Assembly: GCA_000961725.1 (NCBI GenBank)
Contig: LADS01000048.1
Coordinates: 1-41,189 of the forward strand
Direction of reading: 5' to 3'
Origin: Desulfobulbaceae bacterium BRH_c16a
GTDB lineage: Bacteria > Desulfobacterota > Desulfobulbia > Desulfobulbales > Desulfocapsaceae
DNA: 41,189 bases
Shown here: positions 1 to 10,006 of the stretch, piece by piece
Layout of the letters: every line of letters starts with the position of its first letter
Numbering within the stretch: the stretch's first letter is position 1
The notes under the pieces: generated by a model
The model's input: the letters and a program-made list of their open reading frames with translations, nothing else
Told to the model about the DNA's origin: nothing
Databases searched by the model: none
Program-made: the position numbers and the translations under genes

Positions 1-522
1 CTCATCAGAAAGCTGAAGGCTCTAAAAGATGGCCGTTCCAGCCCCCACGCCTACTGTTTTGCCAAAAATATGCTCAAGGAGGTCGGGGCCATCTTCACCC
101 TCTGGCATGCCTTTAAAGTTTCCGGCAGTTCCAGAGAACAATTGTGGGAAATGACCTTGCCTATCCAGGAACGAATCCACGATTACTGCGAGATCTTTCT
201 GCACAGTAGCGATTCCCTGGTCCGTACACGGGCTAAAAAGACCCTTGCCAACTGGAACCATCTCTTTACCTTTCTCAAATACGAGGGCGTCGAGCCCACC
301 AACAACTTGGCCGAACAGAAACTCCGACCTGCGGTACAATGGCGAAAGATATGCTTCGGATCACAATCAAATACAGGCCTGCGTTTTACCGAACGACTTT
401 CCACGGTCGTCGGAACGTGCCGTATCAATGGCATCAATCCGTTCCACTTTCTGCTCGAGGTTGTTGACAACAGATTTTCAGGCAAGCAAACTGTTCCCAC
501 CCTGCCACTTTTACCGAACTGA
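1..522 (+). CDS. IS66-family transposase, C-terminal part (5' end outside window)
   Basis: The reading frame is open from the first base and ends in TGA at 520-522, leaving about 173 C-terminal residues of a transposase. The signature is the IS66 pattern: EPTNNLAEQKLRP, with the Glu that corresponds to the third acidic residue of the DDE catalytic triad, then RKICFGSQSNTG. It is followed by the short IS66 C-terminal domain (TCRINGINPFHFL). The first two catalytic Asp residues would lie upstream of the window, so I cannot tell whether the gene is intact. I did not find a clear terminal inverted repeat in the 66 bases before the next gene. Its presence marks a mobile-element boundary next to the rec operon. 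Family assignment is firm; activity is unknown. Confidence 0.88.
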   Translation, partial: LIRKLKALKDGRSSPHAYCFAKNMLKEVGAIFTLWHAFKVSGSSREQLWEMTLPIQERIHDYCEIFLHSSDSLVRTRAKKTLANWNHLFTFLKYEGVEPTNNLAEQKLRPAVQWRKICFGSQSNTGLRFTERLSTVVGTCRINGINPFHFLLEVVDNRFSGKQTVPTLPLLPN

Positions 523-588
523 ATCCTCCTGTCCCTGCACTTTAATCAATTTGGCTGCATTGATTCATGCCCTCGGTGAACCATTACA

Positions 589-1110
589 TTAAAAGTTATA
601 TCGCCTCGCGTTATGATGACGACGCGATCGATCATCCACCTCCAGCACTACCTTGTCGACAACGAAATTACCATGGAGATCTATCTGCCATACTCCTCTG
701 CTGTCATAAGAAGGATTGGTGAAATGGGTGCGGTCGAAAATGTCCCGTCGATCGTCACGGAACCGGCCCGGCCTGCCATCCACTTGATATGCTTCCGTCT
801 GCCGGTTGCCGACACGCAACTGCGCACTCCCCTGCCCGCGTCTGCTCTTGGCGATCAGCACCACCCTGCGCAGTTCGAGATCTGCTACATTTACCGAGGG
901 GTACTGATCCTTCAACGCCTTTTTCAGAAACAGCGTTGCCGGTTCGCCCCGGTGGCTGCGGACGGTGCTCTCATTATAATCGAGAACGAACCTCTCTCTT
1001 GCCGCCATGGCATTGCCGGCGATGAAAAAAACCATAAGCACAACCGCCGTCAGGGGAATGCGTAATACTGCCGAAGATCCTGTCCGATCTCTTTTTTCAC
1101 TTGTTTTCAT
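589..1110 (-). CDS. Small exported protein of unknown function
   Basis: The product is about 173 aa. A basic N-terminus (MKTSEKRDR) is followed by a hydrophobic stretch and an AMAA-type cleavage site, so it is probably a Sec-exported soluble protein. The mature part is rich in Arg and Asp and looks beta-strand-rich (LELRRVVLIAKSR, then GVWQIDLHGNFVVDKVVLEV at the C-terminus). I do not recognise the family. I chose the second ATG (1110) because AGGTGG lies just upstream of it; the in-frame ATG at 1122 has no ribosome binding site. The gene lies 153 bases downstream of recD on the same strand, but the gap makes co-transcription uncertain. The 140-190 bases between it and recD show no convincing terminator or promoter. 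Confidence 0.6.
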   Translation of the reverse strand: MKTSEKRDRTGSSAVLRIPLTAVVLMVFFIAGNAMAARERFVLDYNESTVRSHRGEPATLFLKKALKDQYPSVNVADLELRRVVLIAKSRRGQGSAQLRVGNRQTEAYQVDGRPGRFRDDRRDIFDRTHFTNPSYDSRGVWQIDLHGNFVVDKVVLEVDDRSRRHHNARRYNF

Positions 1111-1262
1111 GCTCCACCTCATAGATTGAAAGTTAAGGTACTACCGGCCTCTTGCTTTTCAGTCTATGAAATCAGTGGCAGCTTGTCAGTGGACGACGGG
1201 TCATGTCCTCACTGTTTCTGGGCATGTCGACCCGATGTAGGGAAAAATGACGGGGCTCGCAG

Positions 1263-2897
1263 TCACTCGGCCAGCAGATCGGCCAAGCCACTGAAACGCT
1301 CGATGCTGCGTGAGAGCGCCAGCCGCAGAATCTGCTTTTCGGCAACGAGCCGCACAGATTTCCTGGCGCGGGTCACTGCGGTATAGATGAGCTCCCGACT
1401 GAGGATTCTATTGTCCTCCTCCGGCAGAACGACCACCACTTCGTCAAACTCCGATCCCTGGCTTTTATGGATGGTCATGGCAAATACCGTCTCGCACTGC
1501 GGCAGACGGTGCGAAGAATAGCTTCGCAGGTGGCCATCGGCCCGCTCGAACCAGACCTTCAGGTCGCCTTTCTCCCGGTCCGGCAGACAGATCCCGATAT
1601 CGCCGTTATAGAGATCGAGACCATAATCGTTTCTGGTAATCAACACCGGCCTGCCGGGATACCAGGTCCCGGATCGACAGGGAAAACCCCGGCCGGCAAG
1701 CGACAGCTCCAGGCGCCGGTTGATGCCGTCTACCCCCCGGTTGCCGTAATGCACCCCGCAGAGGACCCGGAAGCTGTTGAATAACTGAAATATCTCATGA
1801 AGGTCGGGGCTGCCGGGCCGGTATACCGCCGTCATGAACCTGGCGTATCGCTCTGTGATAGAGGGGATAGGATCGGCACCGAGAAGCGTTATGTTTGTTT
1901 TCGCCGGGGCGACGAGCAGTTCCCAGGCGGTATCGCTGTCCGCCGCATTGATCGCCTTGGCCAGCTGCTTGATATTGTCGTCAAAACGATAGGTTGTCTG
2001 CAGTTCGACGGTGTTGTCCGGCAGACTCACGATAAAGTCGCCGAGTACCGTCCCCGACTCCACCGAGGCGAGCTGGTCTTTATCGCCGAGAAGCAGCAGC
2101 CGCGCCCCGGGCTTGAGGGCATCGACAAGCTTGCTCATCATCGCCAGATCGACCATCGAAGCTTCATCCACCACCACCACATCCCAGGCCATGGGGTTTT
2201 CCCGGTTATGCCTGAACTGCGGCGAATTCCGCCGCACCCCGAGCAGCCGGTGCAGGGTATGCACAGTCACCGGCAGGGCATTTTCGATATTTTTCGGCAG
2301 TTCCAGCTTTTTCATACTGTTGCCGACGGACTCGCTCAAACGCATCGCCGCTTTGCCGGTGGGCGCGGCAAGGGCGATTTCCGGCAGACGCTCACTTTCC
2401 ATTGCCTGCATGAGAATGGCCAGTATCTTGACCACGGTGGTGGTCTTGCCGGTGCCGGGCCCGCCGCAGATGATGGCAAGAGCCCTCTTCAGGGCGATTT
2501 TTGCCGCCTCTTTCTGCCAGTCGGTGGCAGCTGAGCCGCCGCCGGCAAAATAGGGATCGAAAAGAGCTTCCTCGTTTCCAGGCGCAAAAGTGATTGCCGC
2601 CATTGCCCGGATCTGTGCGGCCAGACGAGTCTCGTACCGATAGTACCGGTGCAGATACAACCGGCCGTTATGCAGCACCAGCGGAGTACGTCCTCCATCC
2701 GAGACCAGAGGATTTCCGGCGAGAATTCGAATTTCGCTGTCGGTGAGCGGCAGACAGCTGTGTCCCGCCTCGAGGGCGGCGGATACCCTCCCCACCAGTT
2801 CCTGAAACTGATTTTTCGCAGTTCCGGACAAGCCCGACCGGCCGGCAAGAAATCCGGCAAAATGAATATCCAGGGAAGAAAATGCCTGTTCACTCAT
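1263..2897 (-). CDS. recD: Exodeoxyribonuclease V (RecBCD) alpha subunit, RecD helicase
   Basis: RecD is the 5'-3' SF1B helicase motor of RecBCD, which resects double-strand DNA ends for recombination repair. The 544-aa product carries Walker A GGPGTGKT at residues 145-152, a Walker B-type VVVDEASMVDL, GDKDQLASV (motif III), MTIHKSQGSEF (motif V) and YTAVTRARKSV (motif VI). It is somewhat shorter than E. coli RecD (608 aa), with a compact N-terminal domain. Its ATG overlaps the end of recB by 8 bases, so translation is probably coupled. It is the last gene of the recC-recB-recD operon. Identity is secure from the motifs and the neighbours. Confidence 0.95.
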   Translation of the reverse strand: MSEQAFSSLDIHFAGFLAGRSGLSGTAKNQFQELVGRVSAALEAGHSCLPLTDSEIRILAGNPLVSDGGRTPLVLHNGRLYLHRYYRYETRLAAQIRAMAAITFAPGNEEALFDPYFAGGGSAATDWQKEAAKIALKRALAIICGGPGTGKTTTVVKILAILMQAMESERLPEIALAAPTGKAAMRLSESVGNSMKKLELPKNIENALPVTVHTLHRLLGVRRNSPQFRHNRENPMAWDVVVVDEASMVDLAMMSKLVDALKPGARLLLLGDKDQLASVESGTVLGDFIVSLPDNTVELQTTYRFDDNIKQLAKAINAADSDTAWELLVAPAKTNITLLGADPIPSITERYARFMTAVYRPGSPDLHEIFQLFNSFRVLCGVHYGNRGVDGINRRLELSLAGRGFPCRSGTWYPGRPVLITRNDYGLDLYNGDIGICLPDREKGDLKVWFERADGHLRSYSSHRLPQCETVFAMTIHKSQGSEFDEVVVVLPEEDNRILSRELIYTAVTRARKSVRLVAEKQILRLALSRSIERFSGLADLLAE

Positions 2898-5800
2898 CTT
2901 CTCTCCCTCCAGTCGCCCGGTCCAGCGCCAGCAGTGTCTCGTAGTCGGGCAGAGTACTGAAGACGCCGCTGCCGGGAATTTCCGGGCTCATGCCCCGGAC
3001 AAAAAGGTAGTAGACGCCGCCGAAATGGTCGGGGTAGGAATAATCTACGAGGAGATTCTGCAGATGACGGTGCAGAACCAGCGTGTAAATCCAGTACTGG
3101 AGCCCGTAATTATGGGACTGCATAGCCTTCACCAGATTCTCTGTCCCATAATCGGCAAGATTGCCGCCAAGAAAATTAGTTTTATAATCGAGAATATAAT
3201 ATTTCCCATCACGGGCGAATATTAAATCGACAAACCCCGTCATGTACCCTCGCATCACCCTGTAACTGAGCGGAACTACTGTCGGTTCTGCGGCAAGAAT
3301 CTCATTGATGCGGCCTGTTTCCAGCCGGCTCAGCCGGTAATAAAATGCCATTTCCTTCAGGCATTTTTTCTCGTCGAGCATGGCGAGACTGAACTGCCGC
3401 TCCCGGTTTCCGGCAGACAACGGCGTGGTCACCACCATCTGCAGCAATTCGGTTGCGAGCACGGGATCGACGCTCACCCCGTAACGGTTGCATTTTTGCC
3501 GAAGCAGGTCGGTATTCATCTCCTGCCGAGCGATGGCTGCAAAAGAATGGACCTGGAGCAGATCATGGATGACATTGCCGAAGCCGGGCCCTGCCGGCAG
3601 GTCGGCAACCGCCGCTAAACGACCGGGATGGCCGGAAGGGTTCTGGTCCGCTTCCAGATCGTACTCGCTCTGCATTGCCAGGGCCGAAAAACTCGACATC
3701 TGCCGGTCGGTGTATAACGACCGGCCGGAAGGGCTGAGCGGGCGAAGATCCCCACGCTCCATGTTTGCGGGGGAGACAGGAGGGGCATCATCTTCTGCAA
3801 CGTGCACCAGCTGCACCTGATTGTCCCGGGCAAAGGCCTGCAGCTTGATCTGCTGCTCCCGATATGGCAGCAGCCCTTCCGGAAACAGCAGATAGCCGAG
3901 GGCCGACTGGAAAGAGTCGGCGACACACGGGTGCGGCTTGACATCGGCCCACATGGTATAGCAGCGGATTTTGGCCCTGGTCAGAGCGACATAGAGCAGA
4001 CGGAGATCCTCGGCCATCTCTTCTTCAATCGCTTTCTGCCGCCGCTCTTCGAACCTGTCGGAGCCGAGATCGACCACCAGCCCGTGCCGCTCTTCATAAC
4101 AGCTCACCTGATGCTTCTCGCTGCTCAGGCGATTGCTGCGATACCAGAGGAAGGGGCAGAACACCACCGGAAACTCCAGGCCCTTGGCGCCATGCATGGT
4201 GACGATCCGCACTGCCTCTTCATCGCTTTCGAGTAGCAGTTCGGCATTCTCTCCGCCGCGATCGCTGCGTATCGACTTAAGTAGCCACTGGAGGACTTCG
4301 CCCATCCCGAGATTCTCGGCTGTTTCCTGTTCCTGGACCAGTTCGAGCAGATGCTGAATGTTGGCGATGGCCCTTTCGGCCATTCTGCCCGCGGCAAGTG
4401 TGATGAAAACTTCCTCGGCCACCAGCAGCCTGCTCATCATGGCCAGGAAGCCCTGCTCCTGCCACAGTTGGTTGTAGCCAAGAAACCTGCTGTGAAAGGC
4501 GCTGAACCTGTCCTCGTCCCGCCACAGGTCGTAGAGAATATTGCCGGTAAAGCCAAACCAGGAAACGGTCATCGCCGTCTTCAGTTTCACCATTTCACCC
4601 GGCGAAACGATTGCCTGCAGCAACAGCAGCAGCTCGCGGCATTCTTCAGTGCGAAAGACCGACTCCCGACTGGCCAGGACCGCCGGGATTCCCGCGTCGA
4701 CCAGATCCCGGCGGTATGCCTCCGCCTGTCTGTGACTGCGTACCAGCACCGCAATATCGTGGGGTGCGAGAACACGCTCGTCGGTTGTCTTCAGGGTTAC
4801 CGGCCTGGCCGGGTCAAGCAACCTGCCTATCTCGGCCACGGCAAATCGGCGAAACCGTTCGCTCGCCTTGCCCGACGACCATCGGCCGCTTTTATCGCCT
4901 TCCGCCTGGGGAAGCGTGGCGTAGACCATCCCGGCAAGGGAGACCCCGCCCAAAAGAAGATCGGCCTCCTGTATGCCTTTGCCGGCTGAAACAGGACGGT
5001 AAGCGAGGGCCGTCTCGGCAAAATAAAATGGGTTTGTGCGCGAGCTGAAAAGCCTGTTGACCTCGTCGACCAGAAAGGGATGCGAACGATAGTTCTTTTC
5101 CAGGGTAAGTAGATTGTCGGCAGATTTTTTCGCGAGAAAATACGAATGGATATCCGCTCCGCGAAATTTATAGATCGCCTGTTTGGGGTCGCCGATCAGA
5201 TAGAGGTAATGGTCCTGGCTGCCAAACAGTGTTGAAAAGATATACCACTGGGCGGAGTCGGTATCCTGAAACTCATCGATCAGCGCCACCGCATACCGCC
5301 CTCCCAGCACGCTCTTCAGGTCCTGTCCGCGATCCCCCCGCAAGGCCCGGGACAACCGGACAATGAGATCGTCGAAACCCATGGTCCCTTTCACCTCGAG
5401 ACGATGAGCCACCTCGCCGCGAAGTTTTTCGGTGAGATCGACCCGCAGGGTGAGAAGCAAATCGTCTGCCGCGGCAAGCAGCTCGTCGACCAAGCCGTCC
5501 GGCAAAACCCAGTCGGCAAGATAGGCCTGTTTCTTTTCATCTCCCCGTGATTTTTGTCCGTTCAATTCCAGGGCAAGGTTGTGCCGGTTGAGAAGGTGGA
5601 TCTTGGGGGGCATCACATAGGTTTTGCCGCGGAAGAACTCATCCACATCCTGAAACCATTGACCAAAATCGTCGCTGAAATCTTTTTTGAAAAATCCCTG
5701 GTCGATGCTTTCCCGGCACCGCCCGGCAAGCTGCCCTCCGTGCGCCTGCCACCAGGAGGCGAATGCGGCCATCGCCAGGTCCAGCCTCGCCAGGACGTCA

Positions 5801-6441
5801 TCCAGGATGCCTGCCGGGGGTTCGACCAGGCAGTCTTCTTTGCAGGCCTGGCCGACGCTTGCAAGCAGTGCTTCCGGCGACGGAAAGATTCGGGTTAAAA
5901 GGCTGCAGGGCAACGGGCTCAGACTGTAGATCCGGCTGCGCCAGAAATCGTCGGCTACCTCGGTGCGGACATGTTCGATATCGGCCAGCAACTCGACGTC
6001 GAACAACTGCCCGCTCTCCAGAGCCTGCTCGACCAGCATCCGCTGGCAGAAACCATGGATAGTGAAGATCCCGGCCCGGTCGATGTCGGCCAGCGCCAGC
6101 TGCAGACGGTTGAAGGCCGCCTGCCGGTCATTTTCCGGGATCGCCGCAGCCCAGATACCGAGCGTTTCATCAACTTTGCCGCCGGCTGGAGACGTATCGG
6201 CAAACATGTTCCGGGCGTCGACCAGCCTGGTCCGGATTCGCGATCGCAGTTCCTCGGTGGCGGCTTTGGTGAAGGTGACGATCAGGATCTTTTCGATAGG
6301 CACCGCAAGCTCGACCACGGCGCGCAGCACCAGCATGGCTATGGCATAGGTCTTGCCGGTACCGGCACTGGCCTCGACCAGACTGATGCCCCTGGCGAGT
6401 TGCAAAGCGGCGCAGTCGAAGATCCGGTATTCAGCATTCAT
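2890..6441 (-). CDS. recB: Exodeoxyribonuclease V (RecBCD) beta subunit, RecB helicase-nuclease
   Basis: RecB is the 3'-5' SF1A helicase and the only nuclease of RecBCD. The ~1183-aa product has Walker A EASAGTGKT near residue 25, DEFQDTD near 390 (motif II), GDPKQAIYKFRGAD (motif III), EKNYRSHP (motif IV), VTMHGAKGLEFPVVF (motif V) and LLYVALTRAK (motif VI). The C-terminal nuclease domain shows an HDLL His, FVDLIF and ILDYKTN (about residues 1080-1090), followed by QYWIYTLVLHRHL, so both helicase and nuclease should be active. The start overlaps the recC stop. A GTG at 6450 is also in frame, but the ATG at 6441 has GGGG about 8 bases upstream and is preferred. Confidence 0.96.
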   Translation of the reverse strand: MNAEYRIFDCAALQLARGISLVEASAGTGKTYAIAMLVLRAVVELAVPIEKILIVTFTKAATEELRSRIRTRLVDARNMFADTSPAGGKVDETLGIWAAAIPENDRQAAFNRLQLALADIDRAGIFTIHGFCQRMLVEQALESGQLFDVELLADIEHVRTEVADDFWRSRIYSLSPLPCSLLTRIFPSPEALLASVGQACKEDCLVEPPAGILDDVLARLDLAMAAFASWWQAHGGQLAGRCRESIDQGFFKKDFSDDFGQWFQDVDEFFRGKTYVMPPKIHLLNRHNLALELNGQKSRGDEKKQAYLADWVLPDGLVDELLAAADDLLLTLRVDLTEKLRGEVAHRLEVKGTMGFDDLIVRLSRALRGDRGQDLKSVLGGRYAVALIDEFQDTDSAQWYIFSTLFGSQDHYLYLIGDPKQAIYKFRGADIHSYFLAKKSADNLLTLEKNYRSHPFLVDEVNRLFSSRTNPFYFAETALAYRPVSAGKGIQEADLLLGGVSLAGMVYATLPQAEGDKSGRWSSGKASERFRRFAVAEIGRLLDPARPVTLKTTDERVLAPHDIAVLVRSHRQAEAYRRDLVDAGIPAVLASRESVFRTEECRELLLLLQAIVSPGEMVKLKTAMTVSWFGFTGNILYDLWRDEDRFSAFHSRFLGYNQLWQEQGFLAMMSRLLVAEEVFITLAAGRMAERAIANIQHLLELVQEQETAENLGMGEVLQWLLKSIRSDRGGENAELLLESDEEAVRIVTMHGAKGLEFPVVFCPFLWYRSNRLSSEKHQVSCYEERHGLVVDLGSDRFEERRQKAIEEEMAEDLRLLYVALTRAKIRCYTMWADVKPHPCVADSFQSALGYLLFPEGLLPYREQQIKLQAFARDNQVQLVHVAEDDAPPVSPANMERGDLRPLSPSGRSLYTDRQMSSFSALAMQSEYDLEADQNPSGHPGRLAAVADLPAGPGFGNVIHDLLQVHSFAAIARQEMNTDLLRQKCNRYGVSVDPVLATELLQMVVTTPLSAGNRERQFSLAMLDEKKCLKEMAFYYRLSRLETGRINEILAAEPTVVPLSYRVMRGYMTGFVDLIFARDGKYYILDYKTNFLGGNLADYGTENLVKAMQSHNYGLQYWIYTLVLHRHLQNLLVDYSYPDHFGGVYYLFVRGMSPEIPGSGVFSTLPDYETLLALDRATGGREDE

Positions 6442-9400
6442 CGGCTGCACCCCAGATTGAACAGAATATCTCCCTGCTCAGTTGCAGAAATTCGTCACCC
6501 AGCAATTCCTCCGCCGCAGTGTTGCCGTAGAGCAGTTGCCACTCCGGTTCGTAGCCTTTTTCCATCCGGGTGCGATAGACCTGCACAGCCTTGTCGATGG
6601 CCGGGGTTCTGGCTTTGCCGTTGGCGTCCTGCCGGGCAAAAGCGAAAGCCGGTTCGATGAACAGCGGCAAAGGCCTGCGGCAGCCATCGGTAAAGAGCGC
6701 AAGCAGATACGCAAGTCCCGGTCCGTCGCAGAGGCCGCTGAAGGCGATGGCGGCATCCTTGGCAACAAGGCGGGTGGCGTTGGCCGGCAGCAGGTGCGTT
6801 GCCACCAGATGGCAGATCCAGCCGGTCAGCAGATCACGGCCCCGCAGGTTGCCGGAGCGGATGAGCAGGATGCCGTTTTCGTGAAGTCCGGTCAAGGTGC
6901 CGATCAGACGATAGTTGCCGAGGGTCAGATCGACCGAAAGAGCCGCCAGCGGCTCGCCCATCCGCTGGGCTGCAACCCTTTGCAGAAAGATCTCAGCCTC
7001 GGCTTGCTTTTCATCGAATGCGATCAGACCGGGAGTGCCGAGGGGCCAGCGGCTTTCGGCCTGGATTTTTGCGAAAAAGGCAGGGATCCTGCCGGTGAGG
7101 CCGGATATCACCAGCTCCTGCTCAACCACATAGCGGTCCAGACCGGACGGCTCGAACATCTCGCGCTCATCCGGCAGCTCCGCCCCGAGATCGAGCCGGA
7201 TGCCAAGACGGTCGACGATGAAAAACTTCTGCGGGCCTGCGGCAAAACGCAGGAGATCGGCAAGATGCACCGTCACCGCCTCTTCCTCGGTCTGCCCGCG
7301 CCACCACGGATCTTTTGCCGGCGCGCCCCGTTGCTGAACTTCCGCAGTCCGACAGTAATAGTCGTTGTAACTGAAGAGGCGTTCATCTCCACCTGCCGCG
7401 AAATATCTGCGGCTGAACGGATGGAGCGGATGTCTGACCACGATATCGCGAGCACCGTACGAACTCTCCAGCAGCTCAAGAAATTCGGTCACCACCACCG
7501 ACGGCGGGATGACTTCGCCGGTCCTGATCGACTGGCCGACATAGCTGAGATAGAGGTGCGACCTGGCTGCCAGCAGCGCCTCGAGGAACTGATAGCGGTC
7601 GTCTGCCCGCGGCGAGCGGTCGCCCGGCCGGAAATCGGTGCCCATCAGGTCGAAGGTGTCATGGTTGTCATTTTTAGGAAATACCCCGTCATTCAGGCCG
7701 AGGAGGCAGACCACCCGGAAGGGAATCGACCGCATCGGCAGCATCGAACAAAAGGTCAGCTGGCCGCGCAGAAAGCCTGAACTGGAGCGGCTTTCTTTGG
7801 CTGAGAGATTCAGCCATTCACGAATCACTGCATAACCGACCGTGCTGGTGTGAAAATGACCGATCGACTCGGCTGGTTCGGCAAGGATGGCCTGCAGTTC
7901 GACCAGCTGCTGTTCATCGGAATCGCCGAAGAGCTGCTGCACATACCGTTGAAGAATGAGTGACCATTCTTCAATGGTCCGGTCCTGCCGAAAATCCTCG
8001 CGGGCCTGCTCAACCATCTCGACAAAACGACAGAGCCCGCCCAGCGGCTGCGCCCCTTTGCCCTCGATATCGGTAAACGGCAGCACGCCGTCGACAAATT
8101 CGTCCCCGTCTATGGCATACCCCATCAGCAGCCGCTCAAGACCTGCCCGCCAGCTGCCCTCGGCAAAATCAGTCACGGCCTCCTCCCGGCGCTGCGCACC
8201 GGACAAGCCCCAACGAATGCCGGACCCGATAACCCACTGCTGAAGAGTGTCGAGGTCGGTGGCGGCGAGCTGGAACTGGGGGAAGACAACCGGCTGCCGC
8301 AACAGGTCAAGGACCTCGCTCCAGCCGAAGCGACCGGAAAACAGCTCCAGAAACGAGAGAAAAGCGGCAATGATCGAGTTGCGCCTGCGCATACTGCGAT
8401 CGGCGATTGAATGCTGGATATCGGCGAAGACCGCAGGGATCAGCGCGGCATATTCCTGGATGTCCGGAGCCATGACGACGATGTCCCGTAATTCCAGGGT
8501 TTCGTCGCCATGCAGGAGAAAGAGCAGGTGGTCTTTCAGAACGGTAATTTCCCGCAATCTGGAATGGCAGGAGACCACCTGGATGGAATTGTCCTGCTGC
8601 GCCCGATCCTGCGGCAAAAATTGCGGCATGATATCGTCGAGAAGATCCGCCTGGATTTGCCGGAGGAGCGGCGCTGTTGCATACTCCTCCTCCTCGAGGG
8701 GATCATCATAGCTGTCCGAGTCGATGAAGGACTCGACATTGGTCAGCAGCATGTTTTGGAAATCCCGGCCCTGCTGGCCGAGTGCGGCGAGGAGGGGATG
8801 ATGTTCCAGCGGTGCCATTTCACTTGCCGGAGACTGTCGCGCCATCCTCTTAAGCTCGGTTCTCCGACTCTCCACATCTCCCCAGTAATGACGGCATGGC
8901 GACAGCATGAGGAGATGAACGTCCATGTGCCGCGAAAGCCGGTCGAGATATTCGAGAAACATCGGCGGCATGGTATGCAGACCGATTGCCGAAATGCGCT
9001 TTGGCAGATATTCCGAAAGATCGTCACCCATCGACAGCCGGTCTATTACCTGGCGAAACAGCTCGCCCCGATGCGTCTTGCCTTTGGGCTGGAGAGAGAG
9101 CCTGCGCCACAGATCCATTTGCCAGCGTTCCGCCGGATGAGCGGCGACCTGTTCGCCTTTTTCCCATCCGGCAAGCATGGGCGAACGCATCAACTGGTAC
9201 TGATCGAAAATATTGGCCAGTCGCCGGGCAAGTTGAAAACGCTTCAGGTCGGTGTTCTCTCCCGACAGATAGTACCTCAGGGGCTGGTATACCTCGGCAT
9301 CGAGGTCCCGCAACAGTTCATCGAGCCGCCATGTGAGAATCTGCCGCTGAAAACCGTCCGGACTGATCCCAAGACCAAGCTGCTCGGCGATAAAGCCAAG

Positions 9401-9604
9401 AAAATCAAGCGGCAGGAAAAACCGGAAATTGCAAAAACAGCCGAACTCGTCGGTAAGACTCTGCGCCACCATCCGCTCCATCCCCTGACTCTGGATAAGA
9501 AACAGCTCGGGCGCAAAAATATCGGCCTGTCTGTCCTCCCGCAGAAGAAAGGACAGATGGTACAGCAGGTTTTCGGTACGATTCGAAACGTGGAGAGAGA
9601 GCAT
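6431..9604 (-). CDS. recC: Exodeoxyribonuclease V (RecBCD) gamma subunit, RecC
   Basis: RecC is the scaffold subunit that splits the duplex and, in E. coli, reads Chi; it is built like a dead SF1 helicase plus a dead nuclease. The 1057-aa product (E. coli: 1122 aa) starts with the typical SNRTENLLYHLSFLL and has IQSQGMERMVAQSL near residue 40. It also has VVSCHSRLREITVLKDHLL and, in the middle, PMRSIPFRVVCLLGLNDGVFP, all characteristic of RecC. No Walker A is visible, as expected. It is the first gene of the operon and overlaps recB by 11-20 bases. The 102 bases upstream hold no promoter I can defend. Confidence 0.94.
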   Translation of the reverse strand: MLSLHVSNRTENLLYHLSFLLREDRQADIFAPELFLIQSQGMERMVAQSLTDEFGCFCNFRFFLPLDFLGFIAEQLGLGISPDGFQRQILTWRLDELLRDLDAEVYQPLRYYLSGENTDLKRFQLARRLANIFDQYQLMRSPMLAGWEKGEQVAAHPAERWQMDLWRRLSLQPKGKTHRGELFRQVIDRLSMGDDLSEYLPKRISAIGLHTMPPMFLEYLDRLSRHMDVHLLMLSPCRHYWGDVESRRTELKRMARQSPASEMAPLEHHPLLAALGQQGRDFQNMLLTNVESFIDSDSYDDPLEEEEYATAPLLRQIQADLLDDIMPQFLPQDRAQQDNSIQVVSCHSRLREITVLKDHLLFLLHGDETLELRDIVVMAPDIQEYAALIPAVFADIQHSIADRSMRRRNSIIAAFLSFLELFSGRFGWSEVLDLLRQPVVFPQFQLAATDLDTLQQWVIGSGIRWGLSGAQRREEAVTDFAEGSWRAGLERLLMGYAIDGDEFVDGVLPFTDIEGKGAQPLGGLCRFVEMVEQAREDFRQDRTIEEWSLILQRYVQQLFGDSDEQQLVELQAILAEPAESIGHFHTSTVGYAVIREWLNLSAKESRSSSGFLRGQLTFCSMLPMRSIPFRVVCLLGLNDGVFPKNDNHDTFDLMGTDFRPGDRSPRADDRYQFLEALLAARSHLYLSYVGQSIRTGEVIPPSVVVTEFLELLESSYGARDIVVRHPLHPFSRRYFAAGGDERLFSYNDYYCRTAEVQQRGAPAKDPWWRGQTEEEAVTVHLADLLRFAAGPQKFFIVDRLGIRLDLGAELPDEREMFEPSGLDRYVVEQELVISGLTGRIPAFFAKIQAESRWPLGTPGLIAFDEKQAEAEIFLQRVAAQRMGEPLAALSVDLTLGNYRLIGTLTGLHENGILLIRSGNLRGRDLLTGWICHLVATHLLPANATRLVAKDAAIAFSGLCDGPGLAYLLALFTDGCRRPLPLFIEPAFAFARQDANGKARTPAIDKAVQVYRTRMEKGYEPEWQLLYGNTAAEELLGDEFLQLSREIFCSIWGAADEC

Positions 9605-9706
9605 GGCGGGTTGCGGTGTTCCGATTCAGGGGAGAAGAACCGGTCTAAGGAGCCTGAAATCGCTCATGCCGGTTTCTTCCGTTTACAGAGTGCGTCAGTC
9701 CAGTTA

Positions 9707-10006
9707 TTATTTGCTGCCGACTCCCACCCCGGCGTACTCGTAGATGCCGTACAATAGTCCGGCCAAAATGCCGACGGCAAAAAACAGCCGTAACCTGCGA
9801 TCCCAGGGAATCTTTTCACCATCCGCCATATACTGTAGAAGGGCGATGATCACATAGGTGATTCCAGCAACGTAGGGCGCGGTCTGGACAATCTGCCAGA
9901 GAGTCGCTTTGAGTGTTGTGACGCTATCGGCTCCCAAACGCAGGTTGAACAGCAAATAGAAAACAGCAGATAGAAATAATGAAATTTTTCCTTGGATTTT
10001 AGCCAT
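9707..10006 (-). CDS. Small three-helix membrane protein, unknown function
   Basis: The product is 99 aa with three likely transmembrane segments: about residues 8-26 (ISLFLSAVFYLLFNL), 42-60 (YVAGITYVIIALLQYM) and 72-92 (LFFAVGILAGLLYGIYEYAG). A charged loop (ADGEKIPWDRRLR) lies between the last two. I do not recognise a family. Its ATG at 10006 directly abuts the ATG of the opposite-strand gene at 10007, so any promoter would have to lie inside that gene. The ribosome binding site is weak. It lies 102 bases upstream of recC on the same strand, so it could share a transcript with recCBD, but nothing in the sequence links it to recombination. Confidence 0.6.
   Translation of the reverse strand: MAKIQGKISLFLSAVFYLLFNLRLGADSVTTLKATLWQIVQTAPYVAGITYVIIALLQYMADGEKIPWDRRLRLFFAVGILAGLLYGIYEYAGVGVGSK

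Noticed and set aside
1192..1232. CGGGTC/GACCCG inverted repeat between recD and the exported protein gene
   Set aside because: The loop is about 26 bases long and there is no T-run, so it is not a credible terminator.
1797..2534. A 245-codon open frame on the + strand
   Set aside because: Antisense to recD, rich in His, Arg and Gly as expected from a shadow frame.
6482..7780. A 432-codon open frame on the + strand
   Set aside because: It lies wholly antisense to recC, which has clear family sequence; the translated product shows no recognisable domain and looks like a high-GC shadow.
8510..9757. A 415-codon open frame on the + strand
   Set aside because: Also antisense to recC and running past its start; no ribosome binding site and no recognisable motif.
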